Shown piece after piece: positions 8,368 to 17,593 of a stretch of 64,000 bases of DNA. The stretch is taken from contig NZ_JASKMS010000006.1 in NCBI RefSeq assembly GCF_030124145.1, positions 248,001 through 312,000 on the forward strand. Reading direction: 5' to 3'. The stretch comes from Streptomyces sp. 378 (GTDB lineage Bacteria > Actinomycetota > Actinomycetes > Streptomycetales > Streptomycetaceae). A model generated the notes under the pieces. That model was not told the DNA's origin, did not search any database, and saw nothing but the letters and a program-made list of their open reading frames with translations. Position 1 is the first letter of the stretch. Each line of letters begins with the position of its first letter. Made by a program: the position numbers and the translations under genes.

Positions 8368-9519
8368 ATGCCCCAGCACGTGCCGTCCACGCTGCGCACC
8401 GCGCCCCCCAGCGCGCCGCAGCACCCTCCGGCGCTCCCCCCACCTCCGCGCCGGATCGTCTTCCTCGCCCACCGTGATCTGGACAACCCCTCCGCCGGCG
8501 GTTCCGAACTGCTGGTCGACAAGCTCGCCGACGGCCTGACCCGCCTGGGCCACCAGGTGACCCTGCTGTGCGGAGGGCCCGCGTCCTTCCGCGACTACCG
8601 GGTCGTGTCGGCGGGCGGCCCCTACGGGCACTACCTGCGCGCACGATCGGCCTTCACCCGCCAGGTCGGCGACTGCGATCTGCTGGTCGAGGTGTGCAAC
8701 GGCATGCCGTATCTGGCGCCGTTGTGGCACCGAGGGCCCACGCTGTGCCTGGTCAACCACGTCCACACGGATCTGTGGAAGATGCGCTTCGGCGGGCCGC
8801 TGGCGCCGGCCGCCCGCATCGGCCGGAGACTCGAACACTGGGCGCTGACCGGGGCGCAGCAGCGCAACCTGCTCGTCGCCGTGTCCTCCTCGACCGCGCA
8901 CGCGCTGCGGGCGATCGGGGTCGAACGGGACCGGATCAGAGTCGTGCACAACGGGGTCGAGGAGCCGGGCCCGAGAGCCGAGCGCTCGGCCGAGCCGCTC
9001 TTCGTCGCCGTCGGGCGGCTGGTCGAGTACAAGCGGATCGATCTGCTGCTGCGGCTGTGGGAGCGGGTGCGGCCCGTGACCGGCGGGCGGCTGGTGATCG
9101 TCGGTGACGGGCCCGAGCGGGAACGTCTGGAGCGGCTCGCCGGTCCCGGTGTGGAGTTCACCGGATACGTGACGGAGGCAGAGAAACACCGACTGCTCTG
9201 CGCCGCCTGGCTCTTGCTGCATCCCTCCGCCGTGGAGGGGTGGGGTCTCGTCGTGACGGAGGCCGCGGCGCGCGAGACACCGAGTGTGGCCTTCGACGTG
9301 CCGGGGCTCAAGGACTCCGTGGTGGACGGTGAGACCGGGATCCTCGCGCGCGGTGAGTCCTCGTTCGCCGCGGCCTGGTGTGCGCTGACCCTGTCCGGCC
9401 GACAGCGGGAGCTGATGGGCAAGGCGGCCCGGGAGCGGGCGGCGCAGTTCCGGTGGGACCGTACGGTCCGGCAGTTCAGGGCGGTCGCCGCGGAGGCGGT
9501 GAAGGGCTGGGCCCCGTGA
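8368..9519 (+). CDS. Glycosyltransferase family 4
   Basis: 383 residues from the ATG at 8368 (GGAG seven bases upstream). GT-B fold features: N-terminal AGGSELLVDKLADGL acceptor-side motif, VVHNGVE linker, VGRLVEYKRIDLLL donor-domain start, and the ExxxxxxxE signature in EGWGLVVTEA (~residues 290-298). It should transfer a sugar from a nucleotide-sugar on the cytoplasmic side. First gene of a chain of ATGA/GTGA-overlapping genes reaching 18991 that also has an AftD-like enzyme, methyltransferases and an acyltransferase, so it likely starts or extends a surface glycan. Donor and acceptor cannot be read. Confidence 0.88.
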   Translation: MPQHVPSTLRTAPPSAPQHPPALPPPPRRIVFLAHRDLDNPSAGGSELLVDKLADGLTRLGHQVTLLCGGPASFRDYRVVSAGGPYGHYLRARSAFTRQVGDCDLLVEVCNGMPYLAPLWHRGPTLCLVNHVHTDLWKMRFGGPLAPAARIGRRLEHWALTGAQQRNLLVAVSSSTAHALRAIGVERDRIRVVHNGVEEPGPRAERSAEPLFVAVGRLVEYKRIDLLLRLWERVRPVTGGRLVIVGDGPERERLERLAGPGVEFTGYVTEAEKHRLLCAAWLLLHPSAVEGWGLVVTEAAARETPSVAFDVPGLKDSVVDGETGILARGESSFAAAWCALTLSGRQRELMGKAARERAAQFRWDRTVRQFRAVAAEAVKGWAP

Positions 9520-10301
9520 CACCGCTCCCGCGCGGTGCGTCCCGCGCCCGGGAAGGCACCTTTCGGCGTCCCGGCTGGAGGGATCCGTCCCTTCGGCGCT
9601 CGGTCGCCCTGTTCCGCGCCTTCCTCCGCGAGCAGGACGATCCCGAGGCCTGCTACACGCTGCTGGCCCGCGACGCCGTCGACCAGGTCGAGGCCTGTGA
9701 CGGGTCCGTCGCCGGGCGTACGGTCCTCGATGTCGGGGGCGGCAGCGGGTACTTCACGCGGGAGTTCCGGCGGCGCGGGGCGCACGCGTTCCTCTTCGAG
9801 CCCGACCTGGCCGAACTCGGCGGGAAGCCGCCCGAGTCGGCCGTGGTCGCCGACGGGTACCTGCTGCCGCTGCGGGACGGCGTCGCGGACGTCACCTTCT
9901 CGTCCAACGTGCTGGAGCACGTGGCGGATCCCGAGACGTTCCTCAGCGAACTGGCCCGGGTGACGCGGCCCGGCGGGCTGATCTACGTGTCGTTCACCAA
10001 CTGGCTGTCGCCGTGGGGCGGGCACGAGTGGGCCCCGTGGCACTACTTCGGCGCCGAGCGGGCCCGGGCCCGCTACCTGCGGCGGACCGGCCGACCCGCC
10101 AAGCACACGCTCGGCGAGAACCTGTTCGCGGTGCACATCGGCTCCACCCTCAGGCAGGTGCGCGCCCGGGACGACGTCACGGTCGTCTCGGCGCGCTCCC
10201 GCTACTGGCCGTTCCTCGCGGAGACCGTCGTCAAGGCGCCCGGCATCCGCGAGTTCGCCACCTGGAACCTCCTCCTCATTCTGCGGCGGTGCCCTACATG
10301 A
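9516..10301 (+). CDS. Class I SAM-dependent methyltransferase
   Basis: 261 residues from the GTG at 9516, which overlaps the stop of the glycosyltransferase (GTGA). Motif I VLDVGGGSGYF binds S-adenosylmethionine; later motifs are VADGYLLPLRDGVADVTF and the SNVLEHV/RVTRPGGLIYVSF pair. The short N-terminal part is basic. As second gene of the glycan operon it probably methylates a sugar hydroxyl or carboxylate, but the target is inferred from context only. Confidence 0.85.
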   Translation: MTPLPRGASRAREGTFRRPGWRDPSLRRSVALFRAFLREQDDPEACYTLLARDAVDQVEACDGSVAGRTVLDVGGGSGYFTREFRRRGAHAFLFEPDLAELGGKPPESAVVADGYLLPLRDGVADVTFSSNVLEHVADPETFLSELARVTRPGGLIYVSFTNWLSPWGGHEWAPWHYFGAERARARYLRRTGRPAKHTLGENLFAVHIGSTLRQVRARDDVTVVSARSRYWPFLAETVVKAPGIREFATWNLLLILRRCPT

Positions 10302-13300
10302 CAACCACGGTCCAGGCTCCTCCCCCGGCAGCCGTTCCCACCACCGCGACCACCGCGGGACCGCCCGACGGCCCGCGGTCGCGGCGCTGGCTGCTGGGCT
10401 TCTGGGCCGTGGTGTTCGTGTTGTTCCTCGCGGTGCGGCCGGGGCGGCAGACCTTCGACACCAAACTCGGTGTCACGGTCGACCCGGGGCAGTTCCTCGC
10501 CGACCTGGGCCAGTTGTGGCACGACCGGGCCGGGTTCGGCGGGATCCAGGACCAGTACGTCGGTTATCTGTGGCCGATGCTGCCGTTCTACTGGCTGTGC
10601 GACCTCGTGCGCCTGCCGGTGTGGCTGGCGGAGCGGCTGTGGCTGTCGCTGATCGTGTCCGTCGCCTTCTGGGGCGCGTTGCGGCTGGCGGAGCGGCTGC
10701 GGGTGGGCAGCGGGGCGTCCCGGCTGCCAGCCGCGGTGGCGTACGCGCTGTGGCCGGTGTTCACGACCGTCATCGGGTCGACGTCGGCCGCGGCACTGCC
10801 CGGGGCGTTCCTGCCGTGGGTGCTGCTGCCGCTGACGAACGAGCGGTACACCGCCCGGGTCGCGGCCCTGCGCTCGGCGCTGCTCGTGCCGTTCATGGGC
10901 GGCGTCAACGCCTCGGCGACACTGGCGTCCCTGCTGCCGGTCGGGCTCTACCTGCTGTCCCGGCCCCCGGGACCGCGGCAGCGCAAGCTGATCGCCTGGT
11001 GGACACCGGCCGTGATCGTGGTGACGGCCTGGTGGTGGGTGCCGCTGCTGCTGCTCGGGGTCTACGGCGAGAACTTCCTCCCCTATATAGAGACGGCGCG
11101 TACCACCACGGACACCATGTCGGCGACCGAGGCGCTGCGCGGCGCCGGGAACTGGGTCGCCTATCTGCACCTCGGTGACGCCTGGCTGCCGGCCGGCTGG
11201 ACCGTGGCCTCCTCCGTCGTCGTGATCCTCTGCTCGGCGCTCGCGGCCGGACTCGGCCTCGCCGGACTCGCCCGGCGGGACCTGCCCGAGCGGCGGTGGC
11301 TGGTGCTCACGGTGCTGGTGACGGCCCTGGTGCTGCTCGCCGGGTACGGCGGGGCGTTCGGGGCGCCGTTCCACGGGGTGGTGCAGGACTGGCTGGACGG
11401 GTGGCTGTCGCCGTTCCGGAACATCTACAAGTTCCAGACGGGCCTGGCACTGGCCCTGGTGCTGGGGCTGGCACATCTGGTGGGGGTGGCGGCCGAGCCG
11501 CGCGGGGCCCGGCGGGTGCGCGGCCGGCGTTTCGCCCCGCTGGTCGCGGCGGTGCTGATCCTGCCCGGCCTGCTGTGGCCGTACCTCAACGGCTCGATCC
11601 TGAACCCGGGTTCGTTCCAGCAGCTCCCGGCCTACTGGCAGGCCACGGCCGACTGGCTGGAGAAGTACTCGCCCGACTCGCGTGCCCTGGTCGTCCCGGC
11701 GACCGCGCACGGCGTCTACACCTGGGGCTCCCCCATCGACCAGCCGCTCGACGTGCTCGCCGAGTCGCGGTGGGCGCAGCGCGACTACGTGCCGTTCGGC
11801 ACGCCCGGCAACCGGCGGGCGATGGACGCCGTCGAACAGGCGCTGATGTCCGGCGCCGAGGTGCCGGGCCTGGCCGACTACCTGAGCCGGGCCGGGCTGT
11901 ACTACGTCGTCGTACGCAACGACCTCGACCCCGACCAGATCGGCCATGTGCCCACCACGACCGTCAAGCGCACCCTCGAACAGTCGGGGTACGAGCGGGT
12001 GACGGGGCTCGGGCCGGTGATGACCGGCGGCCGGATCGCGCAGGACGCCCCGCTCCAGGTGGAGGGGCTGTATCCGCGGCAGCGGGCGGTGGAGATCTAC
12101 CGGCCGACGGGGGACGACGTGATCCGTCCCGGTCAGGCCGGACTCGCCGCGGTCGCCGACACGGCCGTGGTCTCCGGCGGGCCGGAGGCGCTGCTGCCGC
12201 TGGCGTCACGTCTGCGCGGGCGGGCGGCCGTCCTGACCGGCGACAACCATCCCGGGCTCGGCACCCCTGCCGTGCAGGTGGTGGGTGACGGGCTGCGGCG
12301 GGCGGACACCCGGTTCGGGCTGGTCAACTCCGGTACCTCGTACACGTACACGCGCGACGAGCGCAACGCGCCGGACGCGCTGCAGGACCCGGGCGAGAAG
12401 CCGCGCCAGATCCTGCCCTCCGAGGGCATCGCTCACCAGACGGTGGCCGAACTGCGCGGCGCCCGCTCGGTGTCGGCGTCCTCCTACGGCAACTGGCTCT
12501 TCCACCTCCCGCAGTACGACCCGGTGAACGCCTTCGACGGCAACCCGGACACCGCGTGGGCGGAGGGCGCGCCGGACACGCCGGACGGGCAGTGGCTGCG
12601 CATCGGCTTCACCGGCCCCTACGACATGCCCTCCTCCTTCAAGGTCACGCCGCTGCCGCAGGAGAGCGTGCGGGCGGCGGCGACGAGGGTGCGGGTGGAG
12701 ACCGAGAAGGGCTCGAAGACGAGTTTCCTCCAGCCCGACGGCACGACCCAGCGGATCGAGGCGCCCGAGGGCGCGACGCGGTGGATGAAGCTCACGATCG
12801 TGGACTCGGTGGCGCGCAGGGCCGGTCTGACCGGGGCGGGCTTCTCCGAGATCGACCTGCCGGACGTGCGGGTGACGCGACTGCTGCGGCTCCCGACGGA
12901 CGCCGATGACGCCACCTCGGCCGCGACCGTCGTCTCCCTGCACCGCGCCTCCGACCCGACCGGTCTGGCCGCGACCGGCACCGAGGCGGGCCTGCACCGC
13001 CGCTTCACGACTCCGGCCGCCGGTACGTACGAGGTGAAGGCGAGGGCGGTGCCCGTGCCGGGCGGGGCACTCGACGAGCTGCTCTACGAAGTCGCGCCCG
13101 AACAGCAGGCCCGGATCGTCGCCACCGCCGACTCCACGGCACGCCTCGGGGCGGGCCTCGCGGCGCGCAACCTCACCGACGGCGATCTGACCACGGCGTG
13201 GATCGCGGGCGACCGGCCGACGATCCACCTGCGCTGGCAGGGCAAGCAGCCGGTCGGCGAACTGGTCCTGGCTCCCGCGGGCGGCCTGTCCGCCCGGGCC

Positions 13301-14470
13301 TCCGAGGTGCACATCAGCTCCCCGGACGGCGCCGCCATCGCCGGTGTCGACAAGAACGGCTGGGTCCGCTTCCCGGCCATCACCACCGACCGCCTCGACA
13401 TCACCATCACCGAGACGGCCCCGCTGACCCTGCACAACCCGGTCGCCGACGAGGACCTGCGCCTCCCGGTGGGCCTCACGGAGGCGTACCTCCCGTCCCT
13501 CGACCAGTACCGCACACCGCAGCCGGACGGCACCCGGACGTTCTCCCTGCCGTGCGGCAGGGGCCCGGACGTGGCGCTGGACGGTGAGCTGTACCAGTCG
13601 AGCGTGAAGGGCACCGTACGGGACCTGGTGGAGCGGCGCGGCGTTGAGGTGACGCTCTGCCAGGACGGCGGGGACGACACCGAGGTGCGGCTTCCCGCCG
13701 GGGAGCACCGGCTGGAGGGCGGGGACGCCGGCCCGCTCACGCTCACGGACGTGACCCTCACCCGCGGCGCGGTCCCCGAGGCCGCGACGGCCGGGCGTGA
13801 CCTGCGAATTGGGGACTGGCTGGGCGACCGCCGCCGGGTGACGGTCGGCTCGGGCGCGGCCTCGTACCTCACGATGTACGAGAACTTCAACGACGGCTGG
13901 AAGGCCACCCTGGACGGCAAGGAGCTGACCCCGGTGCGGCTGGACGGCTGGCAGCAGGGCTGGCGGGTCCCGGCCGGGGCGGGCGGCGACGTCGAGCTGT
14001 CCTACGAGCCGGCCACGACGTACGACGCCGCCCTGATCGGCAGCGGCGTCGGCATCGCGGTGCTGCTGGGCCTGACGCTGTGGCGGCGCCGCGCCGCCAA
14101 CCCCGACGCGCCCCAGCCGGTCCCGCCGCCGCCCGGGCCGTGGCTCGGCGCGGTGGCGCTGACGCTGGTCGGCGTGGTGATCGCGGGCTGGTTCGCGCTG
14201 CTGGTGCCGGCGCTGGCGCTGCTGGCCTGGCGACGGCCCGCCCTGCTGGTGCCGATCGCGTTCGCCGCCCTGGCCGGTGCGGGCGTCGCCGCCCTGTTCG
14301 GGGCCGGGGAACCGGTGGGCGCGGGCGAGGGAGCGTTCGGGCACCTGGCCCAACTGCTCGCCCTGATCGGGCTGTTCGCGGGACTGGTGAGCCTGCGCGA
14401 GGAGCCTCCCGCTCAGGCGCCGACCCAGCGGTTGCCGAGGACCGACCCGGGGGAGGGCAAGCCCGCATGA
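10298..14470 (+). CDS. AftD-like GT-C arabinofuranosyltransferase family protein
   Basis: 1390 residues; the ATG at 10298 overlaps the preceding stop. About a dozen membrane helices fill residues ~30-480, with a conserved acidic first loop FDTKLGVTVDP (~54-64), where GT-C enzymes keep their catalytic Asp. A long outer portion follows with two discoidin/carbohydrate-binding-like modules (~720-860, containing NAFDGNPDTAW; ~940-1010, containing NLTDGDLTTAW), then helices near 1245-1375. This matches the AftD (DUF3367) architecture. AftD adds arabinofuranose to mycobacterial arabinan, but Streptomyces lacks arabinogalactan-mycolate, so the substrate here must differ. The donor is probably polyprenyl-phosphate-linked. 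Largest gene of the envelope operon. Confidence 0.85.
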   Translation: MTTTVQAPPPAAVPTTATTAGPPDGPRSRRWLLGFWAVVFVLFLAVRPGRQTFDTKLGVTVDPGQFLADLGQLWHDRAGFGGIQDQYVGYLWPMLPFYWLCDLVRLPVWLAERLWLSLIVSVAFWGALRLAERLRVGSGASRLPAAVAYALWPVFTTVIGSTSAAALPGAFLPWVLLPLTNERYTARVAALRSALLVPFMGGVNASATLASLLPVGLYLLSRPPGPRQRKLIAWWTPAVIVVTAWWWVPLLLLGVYGENFLPYIETARTTTDTMSATEALRGAGNWVAYLHLGDAWLPAGWTVASSVVVILCSALAAGLGLAGLARRDLPERRWLVLTVLVTALVLLAGYGGAFGAPFHGVVQDWLDGWLSPFRNIYKFQTGLALALVLGLAHLVGVAAEPRGARRVRGRRFAPLVAAVLILPGLLWPYLNGSILNPGSFQQLPAYWQATADWLEKYSPDSRALVVPATAHGVYTWGSPIDQPLDVLAESRWAQRDYVPFGTPGNRRAMDAVEQALMSGAEVPGLADYLSRAGLYYVVVRNDLDPDQIGHVPTTTVKRTLEQSGYERVTGLGPVMTGGRIAQDAPLQVEGLYPRQRAVEIYRPTGDDVIRPGQAGLAAVADTAVVSGGPEALLPLASRLRGRAAVLTGDNHPGLGTPAVQVVGDGLRRADTRFGLVNSGTSYTYTRDERNAPDALQDPGEKPRQILPSEGIAHQTVAELRGARSVSASSYGNWLFHLPQYDPVNAFDGNPDTAWAEGAPDTPDGQWLRIGFTGPYDMPSSFKVTPLPQESVRAAATRVRVETEKGSKTSFLQPDGTTQRIEAPEGATRWMKLTIVDSVARRAGLTGAGFSEIDLPDVRVTRLLRLPTDADDATSAATVVSLHRASDPTGLAATGTEAGLHRRFTTPAAGTYEVKARAVPVPGGALDELLYEVAPEQQARIVATADSTARLGAGLAARNLTDGDLTTAWIAGDRPTIHLRWQGKQPVGELVLAPAGGLSARASEVHISSPDGAAIAGVDKNGWVRFPAITTDRLDITITETAPLTLHNPVADEDLRLPVGLTEAYLPSLDQYRTPQPDGTRTFSLPCGRGPDVALDGELYQSSVKGTVRDLVERRGVEVTLCQDGGDDTEVRLPAGEHRLEGGDAGPLTLTDVTLTRGAVPEAATAGRDLRIGDWLGDRRRVTVGSGAASYLTMYENFNDGWKATLDGKELTPVRLDGWQQGWRVPAGAGGDVELSYEPATTYDAALIGSGVGIAVLLGLTLWRRRAANPDAPQPVPPPPGPWLGAVALTLVGVVIAGWFALLVPALALLAWRRPALLVPIAFAALAGAGVAALFGAGEPVGAGEGAFGHLAQLLALIGLFAGLVSLREEPPAQAPTQRLPRTDPGEGKPA

Positions 14471-15714
14471 CGGCACCGGCGCGCATTCCGTTCCCGGTGG
14501 TGGACGAGGTGTCCCGCCACTGCCTCCAGGAGGCGGAACCGGAAACGGTCCACATCGAGGTGCACCTCCCGGGCCCCCTCGACCGGGCGCGGCTGCGCAA
14601 GGCGTTCGTGGAGGCCCTGCACCGGCATCCGAGGATCCTGATGCGGGAGGCGCGGGGGCCCTGGTACCGGCGGCGCTACGAGTGGGAGCTGACGCCGGAG
14701 CCCGATGTGGAGGTGGTGACCTTCGCCCCGCCGGGCCCCCGGGCCCTGCGGGACGCCAGGGCCCGGGCCCTTTCCCACGCGCCGCCGTTGTCGTCGTCCC
14801 CGCCGATACGGCTCGAGGTGGTGGACTCGGTCCTCCTCCTCACCATCAACCACACCGCCCTCGACGGGCCGGCCTGCCTCCGCGTCCTGGCGACAGCCGC
14901 GGAACTGTACGGGGACAGGGACAACGCCCCCGCGGCGCCCCCGGTCCGCGCGCCCCAAGCCCGCCAGGAGGCGGCGGACACCCCGGCCGGCTGGTCGCCC
15001 CCGGCGCGGGTGGCGCGGGGCACGCCCGACCCCTCCCCGGGCAACGGCATGCTCGTCACCGAACTCCCCCTCCCGCACCGCCCCAAGGGCTCCCCCTACA
15101 CCGTCAACGACCAGCTCATGGTCACCACCGCCCTGACCATCGCCCACTGGAACAGGGAGCACGGCGCCCGCCCCCGCCCCCTGCGCATCACCATGCCCGT
15201 GGACGACCGCCCCCGCGACACGACGATGCCCATCGGCAACGGCACACGTCTGGTGGAGGTCCCGTACGCGCCGCGGGAGCTGGACGTCACCGACATGCCG
15301 GCCCTCCTGCGCCGCACCGCGGAGCGGACCCGTGCCCTGAAGTCCCTGCCCCGCCCCCAACTCGGCCACGGCGCGGCCCTGCTGACCGCGCCCTGGGCAC
15401 CCGTCACCGCCCGCGCCGCCCTCACCCGCGCCCTGCGCCGGGCCGCCGCGCCCTGGACGTCGACGACCCTGCTCAGCAACATCGGCCGTATCCCCTACCC
15501 GCTGGACTTCGGGGAGGAGGCGGGCCGCGCGCACGCCGTCTGGTTCTCCGCCCCGGCCCGGATGCCGCGGGGCCTGACCGTGACCACCGCCTCCACGGCC
15601 GGCCGTCTCCATCTGGCCCTGCGCTGGTCGAACGCCCTGCTCGGCCACGGCGACGGCGCCCACCTCCGCGACCTCTTCGAGCACTATCTGCACACCACGG
15701 AGGTGACCCCATGA
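14467..15714 (+). CDS. Condensation-fold acyltransferase-like protein
   Basis: 415 residues, ATG overlapping the AftD-like stop. It has the HxxxDG active-site motif of NRPS condensation/PapA/wax-ester-synthase enzymes at residues 129-134 (HTALDG) and a later DDRPRDTTMPIGNGT segment, the equivalent of their second conserved region. No carrier-protein or adenylation gene is nearby, so a PapA-like role, acylating a sugar or lipid from acyl-CoA, is the likely reading. It is embedded in the glycan operon by a second overlap downstream. The alternative, a peptide-type condensation, is less likely without a carrier. Confidence 0.75.
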   Translation: MTAPARIPFPVVDEVSRHCLQEAEPETVHIEVHLPGPLDRARLRKAFVEALHRHPRILMREARGPWYRRRYEWELTPEPDVEVVTFAPPGPRALRDARARALSHAPPLSSSPPIRLEVVDSVLLLTINHTALDGPACLRVLATAAELYGDRDNAPAAPPVRAPQARQEAADTPAGWSPPARVARGTPDPSPGNGMLVTELPLPHRPKGSPYTVNDQLMVTTALTIAHWNREHGARPRPLRITMPVDDRPRDTTMPIGNGTRLVEVPYAPRELDVTDMPALLRRTAERTRALKSLPRPQLGHGAALLTAPWAPVTARAALTRALRRAAAPWTSTTLLSNIGRIPYPLDFGEEAGRAHAVWFSAPARMPRGLTVTTASTAGRLHLALRWSNALLGHGDGAHLRDLFEHYLHTTEVTP

Positions 15715-16454
15715 CCACCCCGGCCACCACCGGACGCCCACCCCGGGACCTGCGCGACTTCTACGAGAACCCGGCCGTGCCGGTCGCCTCCGGCACCCCG
15801 CGCAGCCTCCGCCAGGCCCGCATGCTGGCCCGCGCCCTCGGACCGGCGGCCCGGACCCCCCGCACGGTCCTCGACATCGGCTGCGGGGACGGCACCGCCG
15901 CCGCCACCGCCGCCCCGCTCCTGCCCGGCCACCGCGTCATCGGCGTCGACTGGTCCCAGGACGCCCTGCGCCGCGCCCGCACCCGCATCCCGTACGCCGT
16001 CCGCGGCGAACTCACCGGCGGGGGGCTGCCCTTCGCGTCCGCCTCGGCCGACGCCGTGCTGTTCAGCGAGGTGATCGAGCACCTCGTCGACCCGGACGCG
16101 GCCCTCGACGAAATCCGGCGGATCCTGCGCCCGGGCGGCCATCTGATGCTGTCCACCCCGAATCTGGCCGCCTGGTACAACCGAGGCCTGCTGCTGGCCG
16201 GGGTGCAACCGGTGTTCTCGGAGGTCAGCCTGCGCGGCATCCACGGCCGTCCGGGCAAGGAGGTCGTGGGGCATCTGCGGCTCTACACCGCCCGCGCGCT
16301 CAAGGAGTTCGTCGCCGCGTCCGGATTCACCGTCGTACGGCTCGAAGGGGCCCCCTTCCACGGTGTGCCGCGTCCGCTGCGGCCGCTGGACCGGCTGGCC
16401 TGCGCCCGGCCGCAGCTCGCGTCGATCCTGCTGCTGCACGCCCGGAGGACGTAA
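15711..16454 (+). CDS. Class I SAM-dependent methyltransferase
   Basis: 247 residues, ATG overlapping the acyltransferase stop. SAM-binding motif I is VLDIGCGDGTAAA, followed by VIGVDWSQDALRRAR and SEVIEHLVDPDAAL/RRILRPGGHLMLSTPN, the usual order for UbiG/Methyltransf_11 enzymes. Second of three methyltransferases in the operon, which implies several methylation sites or substrates in the product. Specific substrate not identifiable. Confidence 0.85.
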   Translation: MTTPATTGRPPRDLRDFYENPAVPVASGTPRSLRQARMLARALGPAARTPRTVLDIGCGDGTAAATAAPLLPGHRVIGVDWSQDALRRARTRIPYAVRGELTGGGLPFASASADAVLFSEVIEHLVDPDAALDEIRRILRPGGHLMLSTPNLAAWYNRGLLLAGVQPVFSEVSLRGIHGRPGKEVVGHLRLYTARALKEFVAASGFTVVRLEGAPFHGVPRPLRPLDRLACARPQLASILLLHARRT

Positions 16455-16457
16455 CCC

Positions 16458-17375
16458 ATGTGGTGGGGAGTGGCCGCGGCCCTGCTGGCGAACACCCTGT
16501 ACAGCCTGGGCTTCGTGCTGGAGAAACGGGCGCTCACCTCCCTGCCCGAGGTGTCGATCCGGCAGCCGGCCCGGCTGCTGCGCCTCGTCCTCGGCAGTCC
16601 CCTGTGGATCGGCGGCTCCCTCGCCCTCGCCGCCGGTTTCGCCGCGCAGCTCGTCGTCTACCGCACCCTGCCGATCGCCGCCGCGCAGGGCATCTTCGTC
16701 TCCGGCCTGGTGCTGCTGGTGCTGCTGTCGGCGCGGCTGCTCGGGGAGGAGACCTCCGGCCGGGAGCGGTACGCGCTGGGCGCGATCCTGCTGGCGCTGC
16801 TGATGGTGGTGCTGTCGCTGCGGGAGGGCTCCGACACCGTCAGCCAGGACGCGCCCTACCAGCTGATCCTGCTGGTGTGCGTGCCCTCGCTGGCGGCCGG
16901 GGTGTGGCTGTACGCCTCCGCCGAGCGGCGCACCCGCAACCGGCACCGGCGCCCGACGACCGGCGTCGAGTACGGGGTGGCCGTGGGCCTGCTCTACGGG
17001 GTCAGCTCCCTTGCCATCAAGGGCGTCGCCGGCCACCTGACGACCAGCGGGATCGGCGGCGCGATCCTGGACCTGCTGAGCTCCCCGTATCCGTATCTGC
17101 TGCTGTTCACCGGTGTGGTCGGCCTGGTGATGTCGCAGGCGGCGCTCCAGCGCTGCCGGGCGTCGCTGATCGTGCCGGTGTGCACGACCGTCACCAGTCT
17201 GTTCACGGCGGTGCTCGGCACGGTCTCGTTCGGCGAGGCCCTGCCGGACGAGCCGCTGCGGCTCGCGCTGCGGGTGGCGGGCACGGCCCTCGCGGTGGCC
17301 GTGCTGCTGACCATGCCGAAGCACGACACCACTCCCCAACCCACCCCACCCGCCGAGGAGCTGGCATCCCCTTGA
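16458..17375 (+). CDS. DMT-superfamily (EamA/NIPA-like) membrane protein
   Basis: 305 residues with about nine to ten hydrophobic helices in the repeated pattern of drug/metabolite transporters, including the internally duplicated AAQGIFVSGLVLLVLLSARL and CRASLIVPVCTTVTSLF helices. Starts three bases after the methyltransferase stop. In this operon it might move a lipid-linked sugar or precursor across the membrane, as DMT/EmrE-type flippases do for some aminoarabinose and galactose lipids; that role is inference. The C-terminal tail is polar and proline-rich. Confidence 0.78.
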   Translation: MWWGVAAALLANTLYSLGFVLEKRALTSLPEVSIRQPARLLRLVLGSPLWIGGSLALAAGFAAQLVVYRTLPIAAAQGIFVSGLVLLVLLSARLLGEETSGRERYALGAILLALLMVVLSLREGSDTVSQDAPYQLILLVCVPSLAAGVWLYASAERRTRNRHRRPTTGVEYGVAVGLLYGVSSLAIKGVAGHLTTSGIGGAILDLLSSPYPYLLLFTGVVGLVMSQAALQRCRASLIVPVCTTVTSLFTAVLGTVSFGEALPDEPLRLALRVAGTALAVAVLLTMPKHDTTPQPTPPAEELASP

Positions 17376-17593
17376 AGCCCGACGACCCGCTGCTCAGGAT
17401 TCTCGCCTGCCCGATCGACAAGGGCCCGCTGCACCTGCTGGCCGAGGAGGCCGGGCAGGAGGAGGCGCTGTACAACCCCCGCCTGCACCGCCGTTACCCG
17501 ATCACCGACGGCATTCCGCAGCTGCTGCCCTCCTCGGGCGAGCAGGTGCCGGACGACGTGCACGAGGAACTCCTCAAGAGGATGGCACCGTGA
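17372..17593 (+). CDS. Trm112-family small protein lacking the zinc cysteines
   Basis: 73 residues from a TTG at 17372 overlapping the DMT stop, with GAGGAG about ten bases upstream. The RILACPIDKGPL and YPITDGIPQLLP segments are those of the Trm112/UPF0434 family. The usual CPxCKG and second cysteine pair are reduced to one cysteine (Asp replaces the second, and YNPRL stands where the distal pair would be), so zinc binding is probably lost. Trm112 proteins act as small activators of methyltransferases, and it sits immediately before an FkbM methyltransferase with a GTGA overlap. Confidence 0.75.
   Translation: MKPDDPLLRILACPIDKGPLHLLAEEAGQEEALYNPRLHRRYPITDGIPQLLPSSGEQVPDDVHEELLKRMAP

Noticed and set aside
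10298..14470. Arabinogalactan synthesis as the role of the AftD-like enzyme
   Set aside because: No mycolate or galactan genes are present, and Streptomyces walls lack arabinogalactan; only the family relationship is supported.
12206..14476. 756-codon minus-strand frame opposite the AftD-like gene
   Set aside because: No recognisable motif, composition typical of antisense frames in high-GC DNA, and the plus-strand gene is convincing.
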